Below, piece by piece: positions 39,313 to 48,259 of a DNA stretch of 62,313 nt. Within the stretch, counting starts at the first letter, position 1, and every line of letters starts with the position of its first letter. This DNA is from Vibrio sp. 10N.261.55.A7 (lineage in GTDB: Bacteria; Pseudomonadota; Gammaproteobacteria; Enterobacterales; Vibrionaceae). The translations under genes and the position numbers were made by a program. The notes beneath the pieces are model-generated. The model worked only from the letters and a program-made list of their open reading frames with translations. It was not told the DNA's origin and ran no database searches. Location: contig NZ_MCWZ01000284.1 of the NCBI RefSeq assembly GCF_002877365.1, forward strand, positions 12,974 to 75,286, written 5' to 3'.

Positions 39313-39909
39313 ATGGCGGAAGTTCGTGCCCGAGTTGATCTTAAAGTTGGCTCACAAAGTAACATTGATGCAGAAATTTTATCTTTTCATGGTTTGGAAA
39401 CAGAGAAAGAGCATGTTGCACTTGTCTTTAAGCATGCAGACAGCAAACGTGATGTTCCGTTAGTTCGCTTGCATTCAGAATGTCTTACTGGTGACGTGTT
39501 TTACTCTTCTCGTTGTGATTGCGGTGAGCAGTTAGAAGAAACCATCAATAAGATGGGAGAAGAAGGAGGGATTATCCTCTACTTGCGTCAAGAAGGACGC
39601 GGAATCGGCCTCTATAACAAGCTTGATGCGTATCGGTTACAAAGTGAAGGCATGAACACCTACGAAGCGAACAATCACTTGGGTTTTGGTGACGATCTTC
39701 GTGATTTCACTGAGGCCGCTCAAATGCTGAAAGCGTTGAACCTAACAAAAATTCGCTTGGTTACGAATAACCCTAAGAAAATTAAAGAGCTGAAAGAGAA
39801 CGGTATCGAAGTTGTGGATGTCGTGAACACCTCCGCTCACGTTAAATCTGGCAATGAAAGTTATTTGCGAGCGAAAGTTTCTCACGGCAAACACAATTTA
39901 AAGCTCTAG
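39313..39909 (+). CDS. ribA: GTP cyclohydrolase II
   Basis: First step of riboflavin synthesis from GTP. 198 residues; zinc cysteines in SECLTGDVF ... [10 protein letters not shown], catalytic [14 protein letters not shown], and the terminal NNPKKIKEL segment. Stand-alone RibA, not fused to RibB. The frame extends 12 codons upstream; the start [13 protein letters not shown] matches Vibrio RibA. Ribosome site weak (GTGAG). Confidence 0.95.
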   Translation: MAEVRARVDLKVGSQSNIDAEILSFHGLETEKEHVALVFKHADSKRDVPLVRLHSECLTGDVFYSSRCDCGEQLEETINKMGEEGGIILYLRQEGRGIGLYNKLDAYRLQSEGMNTYEANNHLGFGDDLRDFTEAAQMLKALNLTKIRLVTNNPKKIKELKENGIEVVDVVNTSAHVKSGNESYLRAKVSHGKHNLKL

Positions 39910-39930
39910 TATTATTGAAGTAATTCAGAA

Positions 39931-39957
39931 AAAGCCTCAGGAGACTGGGGCTTTTTG
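39931..39957 (+). terminator. terminator after ribA
   Basis: AAAGCCTCAG pairs with CTGGGGCTTT (one G-T pair), GAGA loop, T-run. Confidence 0.85.
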
Positions 39958-40030
39958 CTTTCTGTTCCTCCTGCATGTGCTCATTTTTCTGCCATACTTT
40001 TAACTCATCTACGGAATGGAGAGTATAAGA

Positions 40031-41599
40031 ATGCTTAAAAGAGTTCTGCTCGTATTATCACTGCTATTCGTATCACTCTCTGCGTATGGGTTGGATCGCT
40101 TTGTACAGTTAACATGGCTAGGAACGGATTCTTCTACTGTGCAGTTGATGCAGTACCCACAGCTACTCAATAGAATCTATGAAGAGAACGACGATCAGCT
40201 GATTTGGTTTGATATTGAACAGAGCCGACAACTAGAATTACAGTTGGAGATGATAGAAGAGGCAGGGTTTAGCCCCTTATTCTCTAACCAATTGACATAT
40301 TTAAAGAAGTTTAGAGAAGAAAACCGTTGGTTTGAATATGATTTACTCGCAACGGATACATTGCTTCTCTATATGAGCTACGCTGAGCAAGCGGCCAGTG
40401 ATGGTGAATCTTGGTTCTTCGATCAGCCGTTGGTATCGAAACTGCCTCCTCCTTCCGTTCGTTCCGTCAACGCCTTGCTCATCGCTGTTGAGCTTCATGA
40501 TCTAGGTGATCTCATTGACAGCTATACGCCATCCAGTGCCGATTATCGTCAGATCATTGCTTCCTATGAGTCTTTCAAACAGCTAAAAGATGTCTCGATT
40601 CCAACCTACCACCAAAACGCAATAAAGAAATCAGGGGACAAGCTGTCTCATAGGAATGAATTGGTGAAACGACTCAGTGTGGTGAATATAGATACCTCAA
40701 TGATTCGCACCGATGTGAATTGGTATGACGCTTCTCTTGTCGAACCTATTAAGGACTTTCAACGTATTCACGGGTTAAAACAAGACGGGATCATTGGTTC
40801 ACAGACGTTGAAGTGGCTGAACATTTCTCCGGCTCAACGCTTGTCAATGTTAGCGCTTAATGCCGAGCGATCACGACTTTGGCCTGCGCAACGAGACACC
40901 ATGATCTTGGTGAATGTGCCAAGTTTCAATATGAAATATTGGCATCTTGGTGAAGAAGTTTTCCAGTCAAAAGTGGTCGTTGGACGAACGTCTCGTAAAA
41001 CGCCAGTGATGCATACTAAGCTAGACTCGCTGATTCTTAACCCTACGTGGAACGTGCCAAGAAAAATAATGGTTGAAGACATTCTTCCTCAAGTGAAGAT
41101 AGACGAAGATTATCTAGCGAATAATAAAATTGAGATTATTGAACGGTGGAATACGTCAACAACCGTCAACCCCGAAGAGATTAATTGGTCAGAGGTGAAT
41201 CCGAGAACTTTTCCTTATAAGATGCGTCAGCGCTCAGGGAACAGCAATGCGTTAGGTTTGTATAAATTTAACACCCCCAATCGACGTGCTATTTACTTGC
41301 ATGACACGCCAAGTAAACATCTTTTTGCTAAAGATATCAGAGCCTTTAGCTCCGGTTGTGTCAGGGTAGAAAATGCCGATCAGTTTGCGAACACACTACT
41401 TGAAACTCAAGGGCTCGATATCGTTGATGAAGTGAATAATGACCATTCAACGACTCAATCGATTCCTTTGAAAAAGAGAATACCGGTTCATATCATTTAT
41501 CAAACCGTGTGGGTGGAATCTGGGCAAATCCATTATCGTGACGATATTTACCTGTACGATACTTACAACAAAGCACCGCAATCTAGCGGCAAAGGTTAA
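40031..41599 (+). CDS. ldtD: L,D-transpeptidase (YcbB/LdtD family)
   Basis: Cross-links peptidoglycan through 3-3 bonds in the periplasm. 522 residues: signal peptide (1 to about 18), large helical/PG-contact domain, a peptidoglycan-binding segment (IKDFQRIHGLKQDGIIGSQT), and a YkuD catalytic domain with HDTPSKHLF and the active-site SSGCVRVEN (Cys443). ATG at 40031 has GGAG upstream. Followed by mepK and gloC as in E. coli ycbB-ycbK-ycbL, but with a terminator in between. Confidence 0.92.
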   Translation: MLKRVLLVLSLLFVSLSAYGLDRFVQLTWLGTDSSTVQLMQYPQLLNRIYEENDDQLIWFDIEQSRQLELQLEMIEEAGFSPLFSNQLTYLKKFREENRWFEYDLLATDTLLLYMSYAEQAASDGESWFFDQPLVSKLPPPSVRSVNALLIAVELHDLGDLIDSYTPSSADYRQIIASYESFKQLKDVSIPTYHQNAIKKSGDKLSHRNELVKRLSVVNIDTSMIRTDVNWYDASLVEPIKDFQRIHGLKQDGIIGSQTLKWLNISPAQRLSMLALNAERSRLWPAQRDTMILVNVPSFNMKYWHLGEEVFQSKVVVGRTSRKTPVMHTKLDSLILNPTWNVPRKIMVEDILPQVKIDEDYLANNKIEIIERWNTSTTVNPEEINWSEVNPRTFPYKMRQRSGNSNALGLYKFNTPNRRAIYLHDTPSKHLFAKDIRAFSSGCVRVENADQFANTLLETQGLDIVDEVNNDHSTTQSIPLKKRIPVHIIYQTVWVESGQIHYRDDIYLYDTYNKAPQSSGKG

Positions 41600-41648
41600 C
41601 CTTGACGCACTTTTAACATAACTATTATTAAAATAACTTTTCTATTCT

Positions 41649-41692
41649 GGTCAGACAGTAAGCACAAAATTCACACTGTTTGACCGGTTTTT
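41649..41692 (+). terminator. terminator between ldtD and mepK
   Basis: GGTCAGACAGT pairs with ACTGTTTGACC (11 bp, one G-T pair), 15-nt loop, then GG and five T. Confidence 0.7.
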
Positions 41693-41761
41693 GCACGATT
41701 TATGCATTTGAACTTCACATTCTAGTTAGGTAATGTCCAGTTTCGAAAGTTTGGACTCAGT

Positions 41762-42319
41762 GTGAAGGTTAGTGTTTTGGTTTTTTCTCGACGTCATTTT
41801 TTAAAAGTTGCTGGTGGCAGTATTGTTGTTGCTAGTGGGATCCCTTCAATTGCTCAGGCCTCATACCCAGATAAGCCTCGTCATTTAGTGATGAATAACC
41901 TACACACGGGCGAAAGCGTAGAATCCCGATATTTTAATGGTGTGGACTACAATGAGCGTGAACTGAGTCGTCTTGACCATTTATGTCGAGATTTCCGGCG
42001 TAATGAAGTGCATCCCATCGATCGCCGTTTGTTCGATCAAATATCGACGATTCAATCGCTGTTAGGAACGGATACTGAAGTTCAAATTATCTCTGGTTAT
42101 CGTTCTCCTGTAACGAATGAAGCGCTACGAAGCAAATCCAATGGTGTCGCAAAGAAGAGTTTTCACATGTTAGGGCAGGCAATGGATTTCCGGTTGGATG
42201 GTGTTGATCTCAAACGAGTTCGTGAAGCTGCTATAAGTTTAAAAGCGGGTGGGGTGGGTTATTATCCTAGAAGTAATTTCCTTCATATAGATACGGGCCC
42301 AGTGCGGAGTTGGGCGTAG
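41762..42319 (+). CDS. mepK: murein endopeptidase MepK (YcbK family)
   Basis: Periplasmic zinc peptidase that cuts peptidoglycan cross-links; E. coli MepK favours 3-3 bonds made by LdtD. 185 residues with a twin-arginine signal (SRRHFLKVAGG), then an M15-type fold with SGYRSPVTN, zinc ligands in SFHMLGQAMDF and FLHIDTGPVRSW. GTG start. Its position after ldtD fits maker and cutter of the same bond. Confidence 0.92.
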   Translation: MKVSVLVFSRRHFLKVAGGSIVVASGIPSIAQASYPDKPRHLVMNNLHTGESVESRYFNGVDYNERELSRLDHLCRDFRRNEVHPIDRRLFDQISTIQSLLGTDTEVQIISGYRSPVTNEALRSKSNGVAKKSFHMLGQAMDFRLDGVDLKRVREAAISLKAGGVGYYPRSNFLHIDTGPVRSWA

Positions 42320-42412
42320 TCAGATATCCTTATTATCTCGTCGTAATAGCATTGAAAATCGGACTACCTAGTGTCATAGTTCACGCAGTTTGAATTTGAT
42401 CTAGGTAGATAT

Positions 42413-43069
42413 ATGTCTTTGCAATTCCAAGTTGTTCCGGTTACTTCATTTGCTCAAAATTGCTCCATTGTTTGGTGTGACGAAACGATGGACGCCGTAG
42501 TGGTTGACCCTGGCGGCGATGTAAAGCAGCTCGTTCTTATGATTAAAGAGCTTGGTGTCAACGTCGTTCGTCTTGTATTGACCCATGGCCATTTAGATCA
42601 TGTGGGTGGCACTGAGCCTTTAGCCAAAGAACTGGGTAACATTGAGATTGTAGGCCCTCATAAAGGTGATCAGTTTTGGCTAGATGGTCTTGAAAATCAG
42701 TGTCAGATGTTTGGTTTTGAACACACTCCTCCTTTCTTGCCAACAAAATGGTTAGAAGAAGGAGACACGGTGACAGTGGGTAACCAAACCTTAGATGTTA
42801 TTCATACACCTGGGCATACGCCAGGTCACGTTATCCTATTTAGCGAGTCTGCAAGAGTGGCCTTTGTTGGTGATGTTCTTTTTGCTGGTGGGGTAGGACG
42901 CACCGACTTTCCTCAAGGGGATTTCAATACACTCATCGCTTCAATAAAAGAGAAGCTTTGGCCTCTAGGTAATGATGTCACTTTTGTTCCTGGTCATGGG
43001 CCGCTATCAACCTTCGGTAAAGAGCGAGTGTCGAACCCTTTCGTAGCCGATGAGATGCCGTTGTACTAA
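42413..43069 (+). CDS. gloC: hydroxyacylglutathione hydrolase GloC (YcbL)
   Basis: Cytosolic metallo-beta-lactamase-fold glyoxalase II that hydrolyses S-lactoylglutathione. 218 residues with LTHGHLDHVGG, HTPGHTPGHV, GDVLFAGGVGRTDFPQGD and FVPGHGP, the full set of metal ligands. Shorter than GloB, as expected for the YcbL type. Third gene of the ycbB-ycbK-ycbL order; its functional tie to peptidoglycan enzymes is unclear. Confidence 0.93.
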   Translation: MSLQFQVVPVTSFAQNCSIVWCDETMDAVVVDPGGDVKQLVLMIKELGVNVVRLVLTHGHLDHVGGTEPLAKELGNIEIVGPHKGDQFWLDGLENQCQMFGFEHTPPFLPTKWLEEGDTVTVGNQTLDVIHTPGHTPGHVILFSESARVAFVGDVLFAGGVGRTDFPQGDFNTLIASIKEKLWPLGNDVTFVPGHGPLSTFGKERVSNPFVADEMPLY

Positions 43070-43092
43070 GTACATACAGAGTTATAGATTGT

Positions 43093-43120
43093 AGCGATGG
43101 TGTTGCGCCATCGCTTTTTT
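43093..43120 (+). terminator. terminator after gloC
   Basis: AGCGATGG/CCATCGCT stem with 7-nt loop followed by six T. Confidence 0.9.
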
Positions 43121-43146
43121 GTGTCGTCATTAAGCAAGTCGGTGTC

Positions 43147-43857
43147 TTATTTGTGTACAGATGTAGACAGAGATTCCAATTTGCTCTCAGGCTCTGCCGC
43201 GGCTAAATAGCGCCGAGTTAAACCAACGAAGCTGCCTTCATCTCTGTCTAGATCACTGGTAGAGATAAAAATATCATAATCATGAAATGTTCTTTGATAG
43301 CTCATTCTATTTGCTAGCATTGCCCTTAATCCGCTATAGCTTGCCCCTGATGTTGTCTTGTAGGTGTTTGAGTCGAGAACAACGTCTTCAAACTCTTTTG
43401 AACGATGATGTTTTTTATAGTTTTGGTGGCCAACGTAGAGTAAAGAGCGCTGGCTGAGTAATATGTCGGTTGCGACTCTTGGGCAAATGCTGTTTAGATA
43501 AGGCGTGTAGTCTTTTAGCTTTATGCCTATCCATGGTAGAGGTTGTTGAAAGCCATCACGATCCAACTGACAAAGTCCGATTCGTTCTATATTCGTCCAT
43601 TTAACGACCCAGCCGCCACGATACAAATGCTGTTGGAAGTGGGTGGCGGTTAGGGTATATGAGACTTTTGCACGCTGCGCGATAATGTAACTTACTACGG
43701 ACACGACAAGCACAACGAAGAGAATAAGCGTGGCAATTTCTACGCTATAAAAAGTATAGATGGCCGCTAAGAATATCAATACGGCCATGAAAAGGGCTGG
43801 CTTAAACGGGGATAAAAGTGCCCCTAAGTCGAAATTTGAAATTTGTAAACTAGGCAT
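43147..43857 (-). CDS. DUF2982 family membrane protein
   Basis: 236 residues: two N-terminal membrane helices (about 19-60), then a PH-like cytosolic or periplasmic domain (TLTATHFQQHLYRGGWVVKW onwards) and a helical tail. I place it in DUF2982, a gammaproteobacterial family of unknown function. Single gene, convergent with gloC and divergent from the winged-helix gene. Confidence 0.72.
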   Translation of the reverse strand: MPSLQISNFDLGALLSPFKPALFMAVLIFLAAIYTFYSVEIATLILFVVLVVSVVSYIIAQRAKVSYTLTATHFQQHLYRGGWVVKWTNIERIGLCQLDRDGFQQPLPWIGIKLKDYTPYLNSICPRVATDILLSQRSLLYVGHQNYKKHHRSKEFEDVVLDSNTYKTTSGASYSGLRAMLANRMSYQRTFHDYDIFISTSDLDRDEGSFVGLTRRYLAAAEPESKLESLSTSVHK

Positions 43858-44068
43858 CTTGATTAGTAACTGTTGGCATATGTATAAATAATCAGGGTTA
43901 AATCGTGTCTCTGATTTCTTCTGTTTAAATTATAGTCATCATTGGGCTTTGAGCGCACTTTTGACGGTAAAAATAGCTAATCTCCTACAAATGGGGGTGA
44001 TTTTTTGGTATAAATCGCGCTTCAAATTTTCACCACTGCATCGTAGCAGTGAAATGGAGAGATACTCG

Positions 44069-44428
44069 ATGAGACTTGCTCATAAGCGTAAAGTGCAGAT
44101 GAAATTGCAAAAGCACATTAAAGCGACAGTTGCGAATGTTAAAGCAGCACCAAAAGCGAAACCTGTGCCTAAAAAAGAACCAGTGGCAGAGAAAGCTGTA
44201 GCGGCTAAAACAGTGGACGTTGCATTAACTCCTAAGCAGCAACAAGTTTTAGACATCGTTGTTAGCAATGCCGAAGGTATTAACCCTAAAGGTATCGGCC
44301 TAGCCGCTGGTCAAGAAGAAGCGAAAGCGGCATCTTGGGCGACTGGTGCATTGAAAAAACTATTGGAAGAAAACCTAGTTGAAAAACAGCAGTTAGCAGG
44401 TAACAAAGTTATCTACAAATCAGTTTGA
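44069..44428 (+). CDS. winged-helix protein with Lys/Ala-rich tail
   Basis: 119 residues. The N-terminal 45 residues are basic and Lys/Ala/Pro-rich (AAPKAKPVPKKEPVAEKA), like histone H1-type tails. The C-terminal 70 residues form a probable winged helix (TPKQQQVLDIVVSNAEGINP then LKKLLEENLVEKQ and a beta wing KVIYKSV). Likely binds nucleic acid (inference). The internal ATG is preceded by GGAG at 9 nt; an in-frame ATG at 44054 is also possible. Family name not recognised. Confidence 0.65.
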   Translation: MRLAHKRKVQMKLQKHIKATVANVKAAPKAKPVPKKEPVAEKAVAAKTVDVALTPKQQQVLDIVVSNAEGINPKGIGLAAGQEEAKAASWATGALKKLLEENLVEKQQLAGNKVIYKSV

Positions 44429-44450
44429 TCTGCTGAGCTGTAAAGGTTTG

Positions 44451-44477
44451 AGCCTCGCATTGTGTGAGGCTTTTTTG
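44451..44477 (+). terminator. terminator after winged-helix gene
   Basis: AGCCTC/GAGGCT stem, extended by inner pairs, followed by six T. Confidence 0.85.
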
Positions 44478-44852
44478 TCTCTATTGTTTCTCTACATGTT
44501 CAGTTCAATCCAATCATTTCTCCTCCTTTTTCCAAATTTTTCCGATAACTCATGATGATTGCGCTCTGATGCATATGCTCACATCACAAATAGTGAACAT
44601 TTATTTAACGAATCGATGCGAACACTTCGTACGTACAAATTGCTTTTAAGAAACTAGGTACGTCGATATATTCCTTATTACACGAAGCCTAATCAACTTT
44701 ATCCTACGTACTTTTACCTAAGACTAAAGTTTTAGTCGGGCAGTGGGTGCGTTATTCAGTGCGTGTTCTCGCTGATTTATTTTTATGCTCTTTGGTCAAT
44801 GATGGATAACGAAACAAGCCTATATGGCTACCATCACACAAAGGACGTAGAT
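44478..44852. other. 375-bp upstream region of TRAP operon
   Basis: AT-rich leader. It has three scattered TACGT-type motifs and the palindrome at 44722-44737. No RNA gene or riboswitch recognised; the short open frame starting within the terminator is judged noise. Confidence 0.45.
44722..44737. promoter_or_regulatory. palindrome upstream of TRAP genes
   Basis: GACTAAA-GT-TTTAGTC, perfect 7-bp arms, 115 bp before dctP. A candidate operator, for example for the NarL-type regulator encoded downstream (inference). Confidence 0.4.
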
Positions 44853-45947
44853 ATGAGTCTTATCAGTTGCTCCCTAAAGAGAGTATTAAAAAACAGTACA
44901 GTGGTTGCGGCGGCATGCTTAGCAATGATGTCAACTTCAGTGACCGCTGCAGAGAAAGTGTATCGTTTAAAGCTAGCGGAAACTTGGGGTCCTAACTTCC
45001 CAGTATTCGGTGACGCAACCAAAAATATGGCAGCAATGGCAGAGAAGATGTCGAATGGACGTCTTCAAATCCGTATAGACTCTGCTAACAAGCATAAAGC
45101 GCCATTAGGCGTATTTGATATGGTGAAGTCTGGCCAATATGACATGGGCCACTCAGGTTCGTATTACTGGAAGGGTAAAGTGCCGAATACGCTTTACTTC
45201 ACTTCAATGCCTTTTGGTATGACACCAGCAGAACAATACGCTTGGTTCTATCACGGTGGCGGTATGGAGTTAATGGAGCAGGTCTACTCTCCACATAACC
45301 TAATGTCATTCCCAGGTGGTAACACGGATATTCAAATGGGCGGTTGGTTCCAAAAGGAGATCAACTCAGTTGAAGATCTACAAGGCCTTAAAATGCGTAT
45401 TCCAGGCTTCGCAGGTGAAATTCTTGCTGAGCTAGGGGCTAAACCGACAAACATTGCACCGGGTGAGCTATACACTTCTCTAGAGCGTCGTACTATCGAT
45501 GCATTGGAGTGGGTTGGACCTTCTCTAGATTTACGTATGGGTTTCCACAAAATTGCACCTTACTACTACACAGGTTGGCATGAGCCTGGATCAGAACTTC
45601 AATTCTTGGTGAATAAGCGTAAGTGGGAAAGCTTGCCTGAAGATCTACAAGAAATTCTACGTGTCGCAATGCGTACAGCCGCTTACGATATGTACACTCA
45701 AGCGACGCATGAAAGTGGTAAGAACTGGGTTTCAATGAAAACAGAATACCCTGATGTTCAAGTGAAAGACTTCCCGCCAGAAGTGATGTCAGCACTAAAA
45801 GAAGCGAATGACCGCCTATTGGTTAAGCATGCTGAAAAAGACGACCTAGCGAAAGAAATTCAGAAATCTCAAGCCGATTACTTGAAACAAGTTCGCTCGT
45901 GGACAGACATTTCGCACAGAGCTTACTTAAACAGTAGCGCACAATAA
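44853..45947 (+). CDS. dctP: TRAP transporter solute-binding protein (DctP family)
   Basis: 364-residue periplasmic binding protein with signal peptide (about 1-32, ending SVTAAEK). Binding-site hallmarks of DctP proteins: RIPGFAGEILAELGA and ALEWVGPSLDLRMGFHKIAPYYY. The latter resembles the TakP/FcbT1 subgroup that takes 2-oxo acids such as pyruvate, or other carboxylates. Ribosome site AAGGACG 7 nt before the ATG; the frame is open 30 codons upstream without signal-peptide character. First gene of a complete TRAP set. Confidence 0.92.
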   Translation: MSLISCSLKRVLKNSTVVAAACLAMMSTSVTAAEKVYRLKLAETWGPNFPVFGDATKNMAAMAEKMSNGRLQIRIDSANKHKAPLGVFDMVKSGQYDMGHSGSYYWKGKVPNTLYFTSMPFGMTPAEQYAWFYHGGGMELMEQVYSPHNLMSFPGGNTDIQMGGWFQKEINSVEDLQGLKMRIPGFAGEILAELGAKPTNIAPGELYTSLERRTIDALEWVGPSLDLRMGFHKIAPYYYTGWHEPGSELQFLVNKRKWESLPEDLQEILRVAMRTAAYDMYTQATHESGKNWVSMKTEYPDVQVKDFPPEVMSALKEANDRLLVKHAEKDDLAKEIQKSQADYLKQVRSWTDISHRAYLNSSAQ

Positions 45948-45970
45948 AACCAATCTAATAATAAAAAATA

Positions 45971-45994
45971 CTCGGCGGGTTACGGCTCGCCGAG
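45971..45994 (+). other. intercistronic hairpin in TRAP operon
   Basis: CTCGGCG/CGCCGAG, perfect 7-bp arms, 10-nt loop, no T-run. Between binding protein and permease genes such stems often protect the upstream mRNA, giving more binding protein than permease. Confidence 0.6.
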
Positions 45995-46114
45995 AAGCCC
46001 AAGAAACCTATTTTTATCAACACATTATTTCTATAAAAGAATTATCCCCAATTTTGTTACGTGGTGTTTTATCACGATATCCACGTAGCAAGTTTAAGCC
46101 CCATGGAGTCGGGA

Positions 46115-46654
46115 ATGAGAAGTCTTATTTATATCGAGCGATTGTTTAACCGGGTTGGAGACGCCCTAGGTTGGCTGTCCAGTATCCTGTTTATCCTATT
46201 GTTAGCGAACGTTGTGTACGATGTGGTCATGCGCTACGTATTCAATGATGTCTCTATCGCCTTTCAAGAAATGGAATGGCATCTATTTTCTGCCGTGTTC
46301 CTACTTGGTGTACCTTACGCAATCAAAGCGGGTGGTCATGTTCGAGTCGATATTTTTTATGAGCGGCTCTCTTATAAAATTCAAGCCATTATCGATATTC
46401 TAGGAACACTGGTGTTCCTTCTGCCTTTCTGTTTACTGGTGGCATGGTTTGGCGTCGACTTTGCGAAAGAAAGTTATTCGCTTGGTGAAACGTCAGGAGA
46501 TCCTGGTGGTCTTCCTTATCGCTGGCTCATTAAGGCAATGATTCCATTGTCATTCTTTTTCATGGCGGTTGCGGGAATAGGGTTACTTCTTCACTCATTG
46601 AATAAGATTTTTAACCCACACCTAATGCAAGCCAATTCGCTGAATAACAAATAA
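46115..46654 (+). CDS. dctQ: TRAP transporter small permease (DctQ)
   Basis: 180 residues with four membrane helices; signature segments are VVYDVVMRYVFNDVSIAFQEMEWHL in shorter form (VMRYVFND, QEMEWH) and VDIFYERLS. It forms the membrane complex with DctM. ATG at 46115 has GGAG 6 nt upstream; upstream in-frame ATGs lack family similarity. Confidence 0.92.
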   Translation: MRSLIYIERLFNRVGDALGWLSSILFILLLANVVYDVVMRYVFNDVSIAFQEMEWHLFSAVFLLGVPYAIKAGGHVRVDIFYERLSYKIQAIIDILGTLVFLLPFCLLVAWFGVDFAKESYSLGETSGDPGGLPYRWLIKAMIPLSFFFMAVAGIGLLLHSLNKIFNPHLMQANSLNNK

Positions 46655-46665
46655 AGGATATTGTC

Positions 46666-47952
46666 ATGATCGGAATAGTAATGTTCTTTGTTGCGTTATT
46701 TGCGCTTTTACTCGGCTTCCCTGTCGCGTTTACTTTCGGTGGTATCGCACTGATATTTGGTGTTTGGGCGGAAGGTATTGAAATGTTTGCCTTCATGCCA
46801 TATCGAATTCAATCGATAATGGAAAATACCGTTCTAATGGCGGTGCCTCTGTTTGTTTTCATGGGCTTAGTTCTGCAAAAAACGCGCTTGGCAGAGCAGC
46901 TTTTGGAATCAATGGGTCGCTTGTTTGGCGGAGTTAGGGGTGGTATTGCCATCTCTACTGTTTTAGTGGGGGCATTGCTTGCGGCTTCCACCGGGGTTGT
47001 TGGTGCGTCAGTGGTTGCAATGGGTTTAATTTCTTTGCCTGTAATGCTCAAGTACAACTACGACAAGGGGTTAGCCTGCGGAACGATTTGTGCGTCTGGT
47101 ACGTTAGGGCAAATCATTCCTCCTTCCATCGTATTGATCTTATTGGGTGATGTACTCGGTGTTCCTGTTGGCGATCTCTTTGGTGCAGCTGTTGGCCCTG
47201 GGCTTATGCTAGTAGGCGCTTATGTTGTCTATATCCTTATCTATGCGAAGCTAAACCCAGAAGCGGCTCAACCGATTGAGCGTGATGATTCTATCAGTCG
47301 TAAAGAAGAAGTGATTACCGCGTTGAAAGCCGTAGTGCCTCCTTTGGCACTCATCATTGTTGTGCTAGGTTCAATCTTTGCGGGCGTCGCGACACCAACA
47401 GAATCAGCAGCCTTAGGTGGCGCTGGTGCAATCGTATTGGCACTGCTCTATGGTCAGTTTAGCTTTTCAATGGTTTATGATGCGGCTAAAGAGACGGTTA
47501 AAGTAACGGCAATGGTTTTCGCTATTTTGCTTGGTGCGACGGCGTTCTCTATGGCCTTTACCTACACAGGTGGTGACTATTTGGTCGAGGAGTGGATGCT
47601 TCAACTGCCTGGTGAGAAATGGGGTTTCCTCATCATTACCATGCTAGTGATTCTGATACTTGGATTCTTCATCGATTTCGTTGAGATCTGTTTTATCATT
47701 GTTCCAATTATCGCCCCGGTTGCTGAATTGATGGGCATCAACATGACTTGGTTTGCAATACTGGTTGCGATGAACTTACAAACCTCTTTCCTCACCCCTC
47801 CATTCGGCTTCAGCCTGTTCTACCTGAAGGGCGTTGCTCCAAAAGGAGTGACAACAATGGATATCTATCGAGGTGTGATGCCGTTTATCGCGATTCAGAT
47901 AGCTATCTTGATGTCTCTGCTGTTGTTCCCTGGGTTTTACGGCATGTCGTAA
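46666..47952 (+). CDS. dctM: TRAP transporter large permease (DctM)
   Basis: 428 residues, about 12 helices; the sodium-driven permease. Seen: GVVGASVVAMGLISLPVM, SGTLGQIIPPS and TPTESAALGG, typical of DctM, and LQTSFLTPPFGFSLFYLKG near the end. AAAGGA lies 10 nt before the ATG, 11 bp after dctQ. Completes the transporter. Confidence 0.95.
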   Translation: MIGIVMFFVALFALLLGFPVAFTFGGIALIFGVWAEGIEMFAFMPYRIQSIMENTVLMAVPLFVFMGLVLQKTRLAEQLLESMGRLFGGVRGGIAISTVLVGALLAASTGVVGASVVAMGLISLPVMLKYNYDKGLACGTICASGTLGQIIPPSIVLILLGDVLGVPVGDLFGAAVGPGLMLVGAYVVYILIYAKLNPEAAQPIERDDSISRKEEVITALKAVVPPLALIIVVLGSIFAGVATPTESAALGGAGAIVLALLYGQFSFSMVYDAAKETVKVTAMVFAILLGATAFSMAFTYTGGDYLVEEWMLQLPGEKWGFLIITMLVILILGFFIDFVEICFIIVPIIAPVAELMGINMTWFAILVAMNLQTSFLTPPFGFSLFYLKGVAPKGVTTMDIYRGVMPFIAIQIAILMSLLLFPGFYGMS

Positions 47953-47975
47953 AAAGAATCGAATCAAATCTGTCT

Positions 47976-48005
47976 AAATGGCTCCGATTGCGGAGCCATT
48001 TTTTT
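47976..48005 (+). terminator. terminator after dctM
   Basis: 11-bp stem (47976-47986 with 47991-48001), 4-nt loop, seven T. Confidence 0.92.
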
Positions 48006-48183
48006 GTTCTTGTGTCCGCTTTTTTTGAGTGCATTCGTTGAGGCCTAGTAACCTTGATTGCTGAAAACGCACGTGTTCTTGGTAGCACGATGTAGAGCAG
48101 TGGTGATTGATACGGTAGTTTTTTGAGGGGGATTGAGAGAATGATCGTTCCCGCGATGTCCGTAGAGTGTGATCGCATAAATT

Positions 48184-48201
48184 TCATCAATGTTGATGAA
48201 C
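48184..48201. promoter_or_regulatory. 18-bp palindrome upstream of sensor kinase
   Basis: TTCATCAA-TG-TTGATGAA, perfect 8-bp arms, 59 bp before the kinase start. Candidate operator. Confidence 0.45.
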
Positions 48202-48215
48202 TGTTACAGTAGACA

Positions 48216-48252
48216 GGCTTGTCCACGGAGAGACAAGTCTTTGTTGTTTTGG
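48216..48252 (+). other. leader hairpin before sensor kinase
   Basis: AGGCTTGTC pairs with GACAAGTCT (9 bp, one G-T pair), 8-nt loop, then TTGTTGTTTT just before the ribosome site. It could be an attenuator or weak terminator in the leader of the kinase gene. Confidence 0.45.
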
Positions 48253-48259
48253 AGAACGG

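Noticed and set aside
44464..44649. 61-codon ORF upstream of the TRAP operon
   Set aside because: Its start codon is inside the hairpin of the preceding terminator and the product is Cys/Phe-rich without clear pattern.
47748..48041. 97-codon plus-strand ORF at the end of dctM
   Set aside because: Overlaps the conserved dctM C-terminus in another frame and reads through the dctM terminator.
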